The notes: generated by a model from the sequence alone, not told the origin. 64,000 nt of DNA from Aliikangiella sp. G2MR2-5 (GCF_015687155.1 NZ_JADPQF010000001.1:186001-250000); one strand, 5' to 3'. Counted from the first letter of the stretch, positions 36,747 to 45,700 are shown. A program made the numbers and translations.

Positions 36747-37793
36747 ATGAACGCAACAAACTTTTTAACAATAGCAAATAATCAACAAACCAGTATCCAC
36801 TCTGATTTGTCCAGCCTTGATGCTATTCGAAAACAGGGGCTGGTTGATGAGGCTGGCGCGATAAAATCTGCTGCGAAAGAATTTGAAGCATATTTTCTAA
36901 ATCTCATGCTTAAATCTATGCGTGAAGCCGGAGACGCAATGGGAGAGAATACTCTTTTTGGCAGTGAACAGGAAAAAATGTTTGTCAGTATGATGGACGA
37001 ACAAATGGCTGTTGATCTCTCTCAAAAAGGAAGTTTGGGTATTGCCGAATTAATGATGGAGCAGTTATATCGCCAGCTTGGAATATCGGAGCAAAAAATT
37101 TCCGCTACTTCAGAATCAGCAAACTTCGTGTCTGGTACAAAGCAGATTACAAGGAAGAGTGGAAGTGGGACTTTATATTCTCAAGCTAAATCGAAAGGTG
37201 TGAGCACAATTTCTCTGGAACAGGGGAATCTGAACTATGAAAAAGCGCTAAAGGCTGAGTTTAAAAAGGACACAGTTCCAGGTGTCGACAGAGCAGAGAA
37301 AAAAGCCTTGTTTAGCTCGGCAAAGGATTTTGTGAAAAATTTGATGCCATATGCCAAGCGAGCGGCGAAAAGATTAAATCTGGATCCAAGGTTGCTGCTT
37401 GCTCAAGCTGCTTTAGAAACTGGATGGGGTAAGCATGTAGTTCACGATGAAAACGGGCGCCCAGGATTTAATCTGTTCGGAATTAAAGCGGATAGCCGTT
37501 GGAAAGGTGGATCTATTCGTGTAGATACACTGGAAGTTGAAAATGCAGAATTTAAGAAAGTTAATGCAGCGTTTCGTCGTTATGGGAATTTTGAACAATC
37601 TTTTCAAGATTATGCAAATTTCATAAAAAGCAACGGCCGGTATCAAAGAGCGCTCGAAAACACGCAAGACCCGGCTGAGTATATTCAGTCCTTACAGGAT
37701 TCTGGCTATGCAACAGACCCCGACTATGCAAAGAAAATTATTAACATTTTTAACAATCAGACCATTCAAAGTCTCGATATGGGTCCACAGTAG
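36747..37793 (+). CDS. flgJ: Flagellar assembly peptidoglycan hydrolase FlgJ
   Basis: A 348-residue two-domain protein. The N-terminal rod-binding domain (about 35-115; AAKEFEAYFLNLMLKSMREAGDA, LFGSEQEKMFVSMMDEQMA) caps the rod. The C-terminal glucosaminidase domain (about 190-345; LLAQAALETGWGKHVV, NLFGIKADSRWKGG, YGNFEQSFQDYANFIKSNGRY) opens the peptidoglycan. This dual form is typical of beta/gammaproteobacteria. Twelve bases from flgI. Confidence 0.95.
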   Translation: MNATNFLTIANNQQTSIHSDLSSLDAIRKQGLVDEAGAIKSAAKEFEAYFLNLMLKSMREAGDAMGENTLFGSEQEKMFVSMMDEQMAVDLSQKGSLGIAELMMEQLYRQLGISEQKISATSESANFVSGTKQITRKSGSGTLYSQAKSKGVSTISLEQGNLNYEKALKAEFKKDTVPGVDRAEKKALFSSAKDFVKNLMPYAKRAAKRLNLDPRLLLAQAALETGWGKHVVHDENGRPGFNLFGIKADSRWKGGSIRVDTLEVENAEFKKVNAAFRRYGNFEQSFQDYANFIKSNGRYQRALENTQDPAEYIQSLQDSGYATDPDYAKKIINIFNNQTIQSLDMGPQ

Positions 37794-37805
37794 AGGAGGC
37801 TTGTC

Positions 37806-39788
37806 ATGGGACTATTTGATATTAGTATTTCTGGGTTGCTTTCGAATCAGGCTTCGATAGCTACAACCTCTCACAATATTGCTAACGCTAATGTTGAAGG
37901 ATATTCTCGACAAAGAGCAATACAAACCTCTCGTCTTCCAGAGTTTATTGGCGGAAATTACTTTGGAACTGGAGTCGAAATTGGAAATGTGAAACGAATA
38001 TTTGAAGCATCGCAACAACTGGAACTACAAGCAGCAACCTCGGCTTTTTATACTTATGATAGTTTTTTTAATCAGGCGAGTAGAGTCGATTCTTTACTAG
38101 CTGATAGTGATACTGGAATAAGCAATGCTATTCAAGAGTTCTATACTGCGATACAAGGCGTTGCCAATGATCCTGCATCAATTCCTGCGCGACAGGTCAT
38201 GTTGAGCCAGGCTGAAACACTGGTATCCCGGTTCGAGCTGGTTCATTCTCAACTAGAAACTCAAATTACAGAAATCAACGGAAGCATTGACTCTCTGGCG
38301 AAAGAAATTTCTACGCTGGCAGAGTCTATTGCTAACTTGAATAATCAGATTGCTGGTTCTCCTGGGAACTTTCCGCCAGACTTGCTTGATCAAAGAGATC
38401 GGGAAATCAATCGACTCAGTGAGCTTGTTTCTGTACAAACGCTTGAGGAATCTGATGGTAGCGTTAATGTATTTATTGGCACAGGGCAATCGCTAGTTGT
38501 TGGTTCTCTTGCTAATTCCTTAACCGCTTCGGTAGATCCATTGGACCCAAGAAGTATGCGTTTAAGTATTACTTCGGGTTCGTCTTCGATCGATATAACC
38601 AGAAATGTAACAGGTGGTGAGCTAGGCGGAATATTGGACGCAGTTAACCAGATAATTGAACCGGCCTTTAATACCCTGGGTCGCGTAGCAATGGGACTGG
38701 CAGACACATTTAATGCACAACATCACCTGGGAATGGACCTTAATAACAATCTCGGTACTGACTTTTTCACTGATATTAACACCGCCCAATTAGAGCTAGG
38801 ACGAGCGATATCTTCTATAAACAATGTTGGCAATCTCGCAGTTAGTATTACTATTGATGATGTATCCACGCTGAATGATTCAAATTATGAGCTTTATCTT
38901 ACAGGAGGAAATTTTCTGCTGATAGATAAGAATACCGATCAAACGGTCGCAACTTTTGCTCCTCCTGTAGCACCTGCAACTGTCGCTACTGCCTTCGGTT
39001 TTTCTATTAATTTTTTATCTGGAGCGCCTGTAGATGGTGACAGATTCGAAATCCAGAACTCGCGTAATTTTGCCCGTGACATAGATGTTGAAGTCGCAGT
39101 TGTAGAGCAAATAGCAGCAGCTTCTCCTGTACGAGTTGAGCAACTGAGCAGTAACATTGGCTCAGGGGTCGTGACTGGTCTTAGTGTCTATGACACATCA
39201 ACTCCACAAATGAGTAATATACCACTGGCTCTGGACCCTCCGATAAGAATAGAATTTGATGCGACTCCTGGCGAGTTTTCTATATACGATATAAGTGGAG
39301 GTGTGCCAGTTCTGCTGGCAGGAGGATTAGCCGGTTTCGTTCCCGATCAGAATAATGACATGCTGGCACTCGCCGGTGCTCCGTTTGACACTTACGGTTA
39401 TGAAGTGACAATAAATGGAAATCCTCAACCCGGAGATCAATTTGATATTTCATATAATGTTGATGGGTTTGGCAGCAATGCGAATATACAGGCTTTGGGA
39501 GAAACTCAATTTCAGGCAGTACTGGATTCGGGACAATCTAACTTGCAGCAGGCATTTGGTCGAATCATTTCTAGTGTCGGAGTTTTGACGCAGTCTTCAG
39601 AAATAAAAAGAGACGCATCGGAAAGCCTGTTATTCCAGGCTACGGAAAGAAAAGCAAGCACGTCAGGAGTTAATCTGGACGAAGAAGCGGCCAACCTCAT
39701 TCGTTTTCAACAGGCTTATGAAGCAAGTGCTCAGGTTATTGCTGTCGCGAGAACCTTATTTCAAACCGTGCTGGATTCTGTAAGGTAA
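37806..39788 (+). CDS. flgK: Flagellar hook-associated protein 1 FlgK
   Basis: A 660-residue hook-filament junction protein. It starts MGLFDISISGLLSNQASIATTSHNIANANVEGYSRQRAIQ and ends with GVNLDEEAANLIRFQQAYEASAQVIAVARTLFQTVLDSVR, both signatures of FlgK. The central 350-560 region is variable and exposed. Strong AGGAGG precedes the ATG. FlgN is its chaperone. No separate promoter is visible before it. Confidence 0.96.
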   Translation: MGLFDISISGLLSNQASIATTSHNIANANVEGYSRQRAIQTSRLPEFIGGNYFGTGVEIGNVKRIFEASQQLELQAATSAFYTYDSFFNQASRVDSLLADSDTGISNAIQEFYTAIQGVANDPASIPARQVMLSQAETLVSRFELVHSQLETQITEINGSIDSLAKEISTLAESIANLNNQIAGSPGNFPPDLLDQRDREINRLSELVSVQTLEESDGSVNVFIGTGQSLVVGSLANSLTASVDPLDPRSMRLSITSGSSSIDITRNVTGGELGGILDAVNQIIEPAFNTLGRVAMGLADTFNAQHHLGMDLNNNLGTDFFTDINTAQLELGRAISSINNVGNLAVSITIDDVSTLNDSNYELYLTGGNFLLIDKNTDQTVATFAPPVAPATVATAFGFSINFLSGAPVDGDRFEIQNSRNFARDIDVEVAVVEQIAAASPVRVEQLSSNIGSGVVTGLSVYDTSTPQMSNIPLALDPPIRIEFDATPGEFSIYDISGGVPVLLAGGLAGFVPDQNNDMLALAGAPFDTYGYEVTINGNPQPGDQFDISYNVDGFGSNANIQALGETQFQAVLDSGQSNLQQAFGRIISSVGVLTQSSEIKRDASESLLFQATERKASTSGVNLDEEAANLIRFQQAYEASAQVIAVARTLFQTVLDSVR

Positions 39789-39793
39789 TCACC

Positions 39794-41008
39794 ATGCGAC
39801 TATCAACCTATCAGATGACTTCGGCCGGTGTGAGACAGATACTTTTACGCCAGGCAGATTTGCAGTACACTCAGTTGCAATTATCCAGTCAGAAGCGAGT
39901 GCTAACTCCATCGGATGATCCTGTAGCAGCGACTTCGATTTCCTTTTTAAAGACAGAGATAGAACAGTTAGAGCAATTTAACGTGAACGCTCAAATGTCA
40001 AAAAGTGGAAATGAGCTGGAAGAAGATGTGCTTTCGAGTATTACCGATATTTTATTTAGAGTGAAGGAGTTGATGGTGTCCGTAGGCAACGGGATCTACG
40101 GTGAAAATGAATTAAAAGCTCTTGGGGCGGAAATGCAGGAAAGGCTCAATGAGCTTGTAGGTCTCGCCAATACAAAAAACTCCAATGGTGATTACCTGTT
40201 TTCCGGTAGTAAAGTTAAGGCGAAACCTTTTATTCAGGATAATGCAGGAAATTTCATTTATGACGGTGACCAAACGCAAAGAAAATTAAGAATCAGTAGT
40301 GGGGTTGTTGTACCCGTTTCAGATTCAGGGTTTGAAGTTTTTGTCGATGTGAAAAATGGTAATGGCAAGTTTATTACCGGAGCTGACGTGGCAAATACTG
40401 GAACAGGTGTCATTGTTCCCGGTAGTTATACTGCGCCTCCGCAGTTTCTGGTAGAACCATACGATATTTCATTCGCCATCGGAGGAGGTGGGGCTCTCGA
40501 GTATACCGTCACCGGAAGAACTTCAGGAACTATTTTTGCTGGACCAGCAACGTTTCAAAGTGGCGCTGATATCAGTTTTAACGGTATTCAAACTGTGATC
40601 AACGGTACGCCTGCTGCAGGAGATGTCTTTACCGTTGATCCTAGTAGTAGTCAGGATCTTTTTACCGGTCTACAAAATGTAATTAACGCGATTGATAATT
40701 TTGTAGATGTACCTTCCCAAAGAGCTATTTTTAATAGTACGATTGCAGCTCAAGAAGCATCAATAAATATGAATATGCAAAATATTGATCGGATAAGGGG
40801 GAGTCTGGGTAGTCGTCTTGTGGCAATAGATACTGAAATGAATAGCAACCTGACCCTTCTGGTGACCAGTAAATCGGCTCTATCCGATGTGCAAGATCTT
40901 GATGTCGTTGAAGCATCTTCGCGCTTTTCTCAGCAATTAACGACACTTGAAGCTGCACAGGCCACTTTTGTACGTGTTAGAGACTTAAATCTGTTTAATT
41001 TCTTATAA
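39794..41008 (+). CDS. flgL: Flagellar hook-associated protein 3 FlgL
   Basis: A 404-residue junction protein. N-terminus MRLSTYQMTSAGVRQILLRQADLQYTQLQLSSQKRVLTPSDDPVAATS and a C-terminal heptad region (LSDVQDLDVVEASSRFSQQLTTLEAAQATFVRVRDLNLFNFL) resemble flagellin ends. It links FlgK to the filament. Last gene of the flgB operon; convergent with an acetyltransferase gene, with no clear terminator in the 24-base gap. Confidence 0.95.
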   Translation: MRLSTYQMTSAGVRQILLRQADLQYTQLQLSSQKRVLTPSDDPVAATSISFLKTEIEQLEQFNVNAQMSKSGNELEEDVLSSITDILFRVKELMVSVGNGIYGENELKALGAEMQERLNELVGLANTKNSNGDYLFSGSKVKAKPFIQDNAGNFIYDGDQTQRKLRISSGVVVPVSDSGFEVFVDVKNGNGKFITGADVANTGTGVIVPGSYTAPPQFLVEPYDISFAIGGGGALEYTVTGRTSGTIFAGPATFQSGADISFNGIQTVINGTPAAGDVFTVDPSSSQDLFTGLQNVINAIDNFVDVPSQRAIFNSTIAAQEASINMNMQNIDRIRGSLGSRLVAIDTEMNSNLTLLVTSKSALSDVQDLDVVEASSRFSQQLTTLEAAQATFVRVRDLNLFNFL

Positions 41009-41032
41009 ATACAATTCCTATCACTTCAAAAG

Positions 41033-41524
41033 CTATAGAAATTTTCTTGCGGTTTTGGATGTTACCCTCAGACCACATTGTTTCCAGAAGTCTTCGGCTG
41101 TTTTATTAGTCGCAGTGAAGTTGACTTCATAATAGGGAATATTCTGTTCTTTAAATATTTCTTCCGCGAGAGCTACTACCTGTTTTCCTATGTTCTTTTT
41201 TCTATATTCTGGTTCTATCCAGATGGATTGAATTAATCCAAAAGATTTATACTCGGTAAAGCTATTGGGGGAACTAAGTATCTTGATGAATGCAAATCCA
41301 ATGTCTCTATTTTCTGAGTTAATAAGAAAAAGTAGAGAGGAAGGGTTGTTTATCTCTTCTGAAAGCCAGGCATAAATTTCTTTTTCGAAGTTTTTATTTA
41401 AAGACAAAGGAAGGTCTTCATCTTTTGATTCAAATTCTTGCAGGGCCAGTGAACTTGCCGTAAGGAAGGGTAGATCTTTCGCATTAGCTTGTTCAAAGCT
41501 GATTGTGATTTTATTGTCTGTCAT
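41033..41524 (-). CDS. GNAT family N-acetyltransferase
   Basis: A 163-residue acetyltransferase. Acetyl-CoA-binding motif A is visible: IQSIWIEPEYRKKNIGKQVVALAEEIFKEQNIPYYEVNFTATNKTAEDFWKQCGLR (about 90-150). Its start overlaps the end of the fliT-like gene by 14 bases, so it is probably the distal gene of the fliD-fliS-fliT operon. The substrate is unknown; a role in modifying flagellar proteins is only suggested by position. It is unlike the PseH acetyltransferase at 53328. Confidence 0.8.
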   Translation of the reverse strand: MTDNKITISFEQANAKDLPFLTASSLALQEFESKDEDLPLSLNKNFEKEIYAWLSEEINNPSSLLFLINSENRDIGFAFIKILSSPNSFTEYKSFGLIQSIWIEPEYRKKNIGKQVVALAEEIFKEQNIPYYEVNFTATNKTAEDFWKQCGLRVTSKTARKFL

Positions 41525-41861
41525 TAATTATCTGATAGGCCTTGGCTGCTTTTAATTTATTTTTAATACCAACTGTTTCCTTAATCGAGAGGGTCTTTTT
41601 TTCTAAGATAGTAGATTTATAGGATTCATCCAGTTTAATTATCTCTTCAATAATCTGGGCAACTTTGGTTTTATCCTCATCTGAAACTTCATTAGTGAAA
41701 AAAAGTTCAAGAATTTTTTGTCGTTGCTCTGTCTGTTCTTTTAGTTCATCCCAATCTTCGTTCCTGATTAAGCTGTCAAATTGCCGAGTTTTTAAAAGAG
41801 CCTCTTCCAAAATTAACAGGCGTTCATTTGTCGAAGAGTCCATTTTTTGTTTATTAATCAT
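41511..41861 (-). CDS. fliT: FliT-like flagellar protein
   Basis: A 116-residue, almost wholly helical, highly charged protein with two coiled-coil stretches (NERLLILEEALLKTRQFDSLIRNEDWDELKEQTEQRQKILELFF; KTKVAQIIEEIIKLDESYKSTILEKK). It sits immediately after fliS, the normal place of fliT, and its size and pattern fit FliT, the export chaperone of FliD. Sequence identity in this family is low, so the call relies mainly on context. No clear ribosome-binding site precedes the ATG. Confidence 0.65.
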   Translation of the reverse strand: MINKQKMDSSTNERLLILEEALLKTRQFDSLIRNEDWDELKEQTEQRQKILELFFTNEVSDEDKTKVAQIIEEIIKLDESYKSTILEKKTLSIKETVGIKNKLKAAKAYQIINDRQ

Positions 41862-41883
41862 TTTATCGCTATTCTAGACCAGA

Positions 41884-42306
41884 CTAAGCATACTCAGCTC
41901 TAACCGATGATTCAAAGAAAGCTTTGCTTTCTTCTTCAATCCCGTCCCAGCCTTCCTTGATGTTTTTCATGATTGTTATAGCTTCATCAATTTTTTCAAC
42001 CGAGTTTTCTATATTTGCTTCAGACAACTTAAAAATCATAAAATCATAAAGTTTATCAAGATTTTCTGATATTTCTCCGCCTTTTTCGTAGTCCAGAGAC
42101 TCCTTTAGACCACCAATAATTTTGATTGCCCAGGATATTTGAGCTCCTTTATTGGCAAAATCATTCCGGGTGATGAAACCTTTAGCATTCGCCATTTTCT
42201 CAAGCGCTCCTTCCATCAACATTTGAATGAGTCTATGGGGGTTGGCTGCTGCGATACCACATTGATTCTGGGCTTGTTGATATTGCTTAAGTTTGTTCAA
42301 GCTCAT
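41884..42306 (-). CDS. fliS: Flagellar export chaperone FliS
   Basis: A 140-residue helical protein that binds the flagellin C-terminus and prevents early polymerisation. The family pattern AAANPHRLIQMLMEGALEKMANAKGFI (about 18-45) and LYDFMIFKLSEANIENSVEKIDEAITIMKNIKEGWDGI (about 85-125) is clear. AGGT precedes the ATG at good distance. Second gene of the fliD-fliS-fliT operon, 39 bases from fliD. Confidence 0.94.
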   Translation of the reverse strand: MSLNKLKQYQQAQNQCGIAAANPHRLIQMLMEGALEKMANAKGFITRNDFANKGAQISWAIKIIGGLKESLDYEKGGEISENLDKLYDFMIFKLSEANIENSVEKIDEAITIMKNIKEGWDGIEEESKAFFESSVRAEYA

Positions 42307-42345
42307 TTCATACCTCTGAAATAGTAATCAAATAAATGTTTTTAA

Positions 42346-43710
42346 TTATGAGTTATTGGCTGTTTGCAGAGCGATAGATGCAAACTGTTGTTGTAAGTAT
42401 TGTCCAGTAAAATTGAACTGTGCAACGGCAGCATCCATTGCACCAAATTTGGTTCTCAGTTGCATTTGAAGCTGCTCCATCCGATAGTCGAGGTTGACTC
42501 TGTCATCTTCAACTCTATCGATTATCGAATTTAATGAATCTTCTCGTGACTTGATTAAACCATCGAAGTCGGTATACGGACTGGCGACTGCGTCGATTTG
42601 AGCTCCGATACCATCGGTCGCACTGAACAAGTAACCGACATCATCAAAATTAGTAGCAAGCAATCCATCCAGGTCGCTACCAAGAGAAAGAGTGCCATCA
42701 TCGAGAGAAGTAATATCTATCGAAGCCAAAGTGTTGTAATTTCCGGTAGCAGAGACTACTGCGTCAGTAATAACCGTTCTTATTTGTCGCACCACGTTTC
42801 TTAACGTTGAATCACCGAGAAGTTCCCCTTCGGCGCCTTCTTCTGCTGAGCCTAACGTATTTGTGGTTGTTACAAACTCATTGTAGGCGTCGACGAATGC
42901 CTCAATATTCGATTTAACGGTATCAACATCTCTTTCGACATCGACAGTTACTGTTCCTGCTACTGCGTCAGCATCCAGAGTGATATCAACACCTAAAACA
43001 GGATCAGTGAATGTGTTAGTAGTACTGGTAATATCTAGTCCTGCAATCTGGATAGTGGCATCCTGAGCGGTTTGGTCAATTGTTAAAGTACCTCCATTAC
43101 CGTCAGAAATGGGCGCTAAATTTGCGTTATCATTGGTAACTGTAAAATCATAGATAGCACCAGTATCTTCACCACGGTAAACAATTTTTGTGCCGCTATC
43201 GCCATTAACCAGTGTAGCACTTATACCGAAATTATCGCTGGCACTATTTATGTTATTAACGATATCAGCTAACGAATCAGTTGCGCCAACAGCAACAATA
43301 AATGAATCGCCATTACTATTTTGCAAAGTGAGATTGCCACTACCGAGAACAGTTGAGGAATCGCCGGCTATGGTCGAAGAACTTAGCTGGGTATAGTCGG
43401 CCGTTTGTACAATCGTAACATCGAAGCTTCCCTGGGAAGCAGAAGATGATGCTGTCGCGGTTAATTGGGTTTCGTCTGATGAGGTCGCAAGTCGCGCTTG
43501 AAATGCATCCGATGTTAAGTTTTCGATTGCATCTTGCAATGAAGACAAAGCTGACTTTAATGTTCCTAAACCAGAAAGTGTACTTTCGGTAACACTTTCA
43601 AGCCGGTTTAAAGAGGCTTCTTTAGGCGCTCTTTCTGCGTTGACCAAGGCGCTAATAATCGATTCTACATCGATGCCTGATCCGATACCTGCCGAAGTGA
43701 TTAACCCCAT
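42346..43710 (-). CDS. fliD: Flagellar filament cap protein FliD
   Basis: A 454-residue filament cap protein (HAP2). N-terminal motif GLITSAGIGSGIDVESIISALVNAERAPKEASLNRLE and C-terminal coiled coil LDYRMEQLQMQLRTKFGAMDAAVAQFNFTGQYLQQQF are typical. The middle is Ser/Thr/Asp-rich and variable. It caps the filament tip and helps flagellin fold there. It is preceded by both a sigma-28 and a sigma-54 promoter. Confidence 0.95.
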   Translation of the reverse strand: MGLITSAGIGSGIDVESIISALVNAERAPKEASLNRLESVTESTLSGLGTLKSALSSLQDAIENLTSDAFQARLATSSDETQLTATASSSASQGSFDVTIVQTADYTQLSSSTIAGDSSTVLGSGNLTLQNSNGDSFIVAVGATDSLADIVNNINSASDNFGISATLVNGDSGTKIVYRGEDTGAIYDFTVTNDNANLAPISDGNGGTLTIDQTAQDATIQIAGLDITSTTNTFTDPVLGVDITLDADAVAGTVTVDVERDVDTVKSNIEAFVDAYNEFVTTTNTLGSAEEGAEGELLGDSTLRNVVRQIRTVITDAVVSATGNYNTLASIDITSLDDGTLSLGSDLDGLLATNFDDVGYLFSATDGIGAQIDAVASPYTDFDGLIKSREDSLNSIIDRVEDDRVNLDYRMEQLQMQLRTKFGAMDAAVAQFNFTGQYLQQQFASIALQTANNS

Positions 43711-43791
43711 TTATATTTCTCTCTAATATCTAACAAAATAAATTCTACTCACTAAAACGGTAATCAACGCTCAAGAGAGTTACTGATTAAT

Positions 43792-43818
43792 ATATCGGCA
43801 ATGGAATAGCCGACTTTA
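43792..43818 (-). promoter_or_regulatory. Sigma-28 (FliA) promoter of fliD
   Basis: Minus strand: TAAA (43818-43815), 15 bases, GCCGATAT (43799-43792). One mismatch to the 12 consensus bases. Start near 43785, about 75 bases before fliD. Confidence 0.75.
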
Positions 43819-44030
43819 TGAATAGATTGATATTTATTAAGTTAGTTTCTGTTTTCTAATTTAATTCAAATTATTCAATGACTTAATGCCAGTTATTGAG
43901 CGAAAAAAATCATTAAAAATAAACTGCAACAGTCGTGCCATAGCTGGTTAGAGATTATGGTTAGGGTTCAAGCTTAAGAATATATTTCAGATTAAAGGTT
44001 CAAGGAGGAAATATTGGTGTTCGGTTAAAG
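43819..44030. other. Intergenic region between fliD and flaG
   Basis: Apart from the sigma-54 promoter at 43924-43941 I see no gene or conserved structure in this AT-rich stretch. It would serve as the enhancer and spacer region for fliD. Confidence 0.5.
43924..43941 (-). promoter_or_regulatory. Sigma-54 promoter upstream of fliD
   Basis: The minus strand reads ATGGCACGACTGTTGCAG, with GG (43939-43938) and GC (43927-43926) 10 bases apart. Start near 43914 would give a leader of about 200 nt that runs through the sigma-28 promoter. Confidence 0.7.
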
Positions 44031-44059
44031 TAAAAGGAAGGAGCTTGCTCCTTCCTTTA
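44031..44059 (-). terminator. Terminator of flaG
   Basis: Stem AAAGGAAGGAG / CTCCTTCCTTT around a 4-base loop, beginning at the flaG stop codon and followed on the minus strand by a T-rich stretch. Confidence 0.75.
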
Positions 44060-44503
44060 TACTTGCGTTTTAACCAGAACGCCTCTGGTTTTACTAAGGT
44101 CGTCGTTCAGCTCCTTTAACCGCTTTGACAAGGTTAAGAGCTCTTCTGGAGGGATTTGACGAATTGTTTCATCCGTTTGCCGGTCAATAACACTAATCAC
44201 AGTACTTCCAGTATCTTGGTCTACTTGAAAGCGTATACTTCGACTAATTTTTTGACCTGCCTGGGCAAACTTCTCCAATTGCTTCTGAAGTTCTCTTGCC
44301 CCTTGACCATCTGACAGTTTCTTTTCAATTGCTTTTGCAAGCTCAACTTCCTGGATTGATTCCTTTTCCAAAACCTGTTCAGTTGCAGCTTTTGATATAG
44401 CATTGGCCTGAATACCCGATGACTTTGAATCATCCGGCAACGACTTGCCGCCGCTTACCACAGTTAGCGGTTGAAAGTTGCCTGACATAGGATTAATGGC
44501 CAT
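44057..44503 (-). CDS. flaG: FlaG family protein
   Basis: A 148-residue protein. The C-terminal FlaG domain (about 75-145) is clear: IRFQVDQDTGSTVISVIDRQTDETIRQIPPEELLTLSKRLKELND. The N-terminal half is polar and probably flexible. In Vibrio and Campylobacter FlaG influences filament length; its mechanism is unsettled. Start follows AAGGAAG at 6 bases. It lies between flagellin A and fliD, the common order in polar-flagellum genomes. Confidence 0.93.
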   Translation of the reverse strand: MAINPMSGNFQPLTVVSGGKSLPDDSKSSGIQANAISKAATEQVLEKESIQEVELAKAIEKKLSDGQGARELQKQLEKFAQAGQKISRSIRFQVDQDTGSTVISVIDRQTDETIRQIPPEELLTLSKRLKELNDDLSKTRGVLVKTQV

Positions 44504-44525
44504 GGTCTACTTCCTTCTCTTAGCA

Positions 44526-44553
44526 GCAGAAGGTAATCGAAACTACCTTCTGC
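44526..44553. terminator. Hairpin between flagellin A gene and flaG
   Basis: Perfect 10-bp stem GCAGAAGGTA / TACCTTCTGC with an 8-base loop, no T run. It probably limits read-through from flagellin to flaG or stabilises the abundant flagellin mRNA. Confidence 0.5.
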
Positions 44554-44602
44554 GCCTAACCTGAAAATCAATATTGACTGAGTAATCAGGTTAACGATTA
44601 AC

Positions 44603-45421
44603 TTACTGCAACAGTGACAACACTGATTGACTTGATGCGTTTGCTTGCGCTAACACAGAAAGTCCTGCCTGTTGCAATACCTGGTTTTTCGCTAAGTTGG
44701 AAGTTTCAGTGGCAAAATCCGTATCCCTGATTCTTGAGCGAGATGCTGAAACGTTTTCAACAACGCTTTGTAAGTTAGCGATAGTTGAACTTAAACGATT
44801 TTGCACCGCACCCAGGTCAGCTCGAGCTGTATCAACGGCTGTGATATCCGCATCAAGTGCAGTAATCGCAGCATCAGCTCCCGCAGAAGTAGCGATAGTA
44901 CCAGCGGCGGTATAGGCACTAAGAGCCGTCAAGTTGGTAGAAGCGACCGTAATAGTTTCACCAGCGTCGTCACCTACTTGTAGTCTTAGCGGGCCCGCAG
45001 AGCCATCTAGCACTGTTTTTGAACCGAATGCTGTTTGGTCAACGATACGAGCAACCTCTGCTTCCAGCGCCGTAAATTCAGCGTCAAGAGCAGTACGTTC
45101 ATCCGTACCGTTGATACCATTCGCAGACTGTACAGCTAGCTCACGCATACGCTGAAGTATGTTAGTAACCTCTTGCATACCACCTTCAGCAGTTTGCGCA
45201 TAAGAAATACCGTCTCCAGCGTTACGAATTGCTACATTCAATCCTTTAACCTGAGAAGTTAACTGATTAGAAATAAACAAGCCAGAAGCATCGTCTTTCG
45301 CACTATTAATGCGAAAACCCGAGGACAATCTTTGGAAAGTGGTACTTAAGTTGTTGTTAGTACTAAATAGGTTGCGTTGCGCGTTAAGCGACGCGGTATT
45401 GGTTTGAATTACATTACCCAT
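44603..45421 (-). CDS. Flagellin A
   Basis: A 272-residue flagellin. The conserved N-terminal D0/D1 (GNVIQTNTASLNAQRNLFSTNNNLSTTFQRLSSGFRINSAKDDASGLFISNQL) and C-terminal D1/D0 (RIRDTDFATETSNLAKNQVLQQAGLSVLAQANASSQSVLSLLQ) are joined by only about 60 residues of middle region, so the outer D2/D3 domains are absent. The middle is rich in Thr, Ser and Ala, possible glycosylation targets of the pse cluster. Transcribed from a sigma-28 promoter, with an unusual hairpin-bearing leader of about 100 nt. Confidence 0.97.
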   Translation of the reverse strand: MGNVIQTNTASLNAQRNLFSTNNNLSTTFQRLSSGFRINSAKDDASGLFISNQLTSQVKGLNVAIRNAGDGISYAQTAEGGMQEVTNILQRMRELAVQSANGINGTDERTALDAEFTALEAEVARIVDQTAFGSKTVLDGSAGPLRLQVGDDAGETITVASTNLTALSAYTAAGTIATSAGADAAITALDADITAVDTARADLGAVQNRLSSTIANLQSVVENVSASRSRIRDTDFATETSNLAKNQVLQQAGLSVLAQANASSQSVLSLLQ

Positions 45422-45445
45422 GATAGATCTCCGTTACCTTCGATA

Positions 45446-45464
45446 GATTGCCTGAGAAACAATC
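45446..45464. repeat. CTGAGAA-loop hairpin 1 (flagellin A leader)
   Basis: Arms GATTG (45446-45450) and CAATC (45460-45464); loop with CTGAGAA at 45452-45458. In the flagellin A mRNA the loop reads UUCUCAG. Confidence 0.65.
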
Positions 45465-45496
45465 ATTACAAAGTGTGAACAATAAAACCCGACCAA

Positions 45497-45515
45497 AATA
45501 TGCTGAGAACATATT
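45497..45515. repeat. CTGAGAA-loop hairpin 2 (flagellin A leader)
   Basis: Perfect arms AATATG (45497-45502) and CATATT (45510-45515) around CTGAGAA (45503-45509). After one mismatch the stem continues with CCA/TGG. It is near the 5' end of the flagellin A mRNA. Confidence 0.7.
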
Positions 45516-45530
45516 CTGGTCTCAGAACAA

Positions 45531-45557
45531 TTATCGGCTTCGGAAATCTGGTCTTTA
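45531..45557 (-). promoter_or_regulatory. Sigma-28 (FliA) promoter of flagellin A
   Basis: Minus strand: TAAA (45557-45554), 15 bases, GCCGATAA (45538-45531). A perfect match to the enterobacterial FliA consensus. Start near 45524. Confidence 0.9.
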
Positions 45558-45613
45558 AAAAATCTGGAAATTAATTCAAACTAATTTTATTTTTCCTTTA
45601 AAATCATATTGAT

Positions 45614-45638
45614 AGACCTCGAAAAAATATCGAGGTCT
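45614..45638. repeat. Hairpin downstream of flagellin B gene
   Basis: Perfect 9-bp stem AGACCTCGA / TCGAGGTCT with a 7-base A/T loop. No T run outside the stem. A transcription end or mRNA-stabilising element for flagellin B is likely. Confidence 0.45.
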
Positions 45639-45667
45639 CTGCTATATAAATGAACAATTAGTTCCCT

Positions 45668-45682
45668 TGTGCGGTAAGGGGC
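45668..45682. repeat. 15-base direct repeat, copy 1
   Basis: TGTGCGGTAAGGGGC, identical to 47038-47052 in the same orientation. This copy is just beyond the 3' end of flagellin B; its GGTAAGG arm can pair with CCTTACC at 45699-45705, which contains the flagellin stop codon. Confidence 0.7.
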
Positions 45683-45700
45683 CTGTTTCTAGTCATTGCC

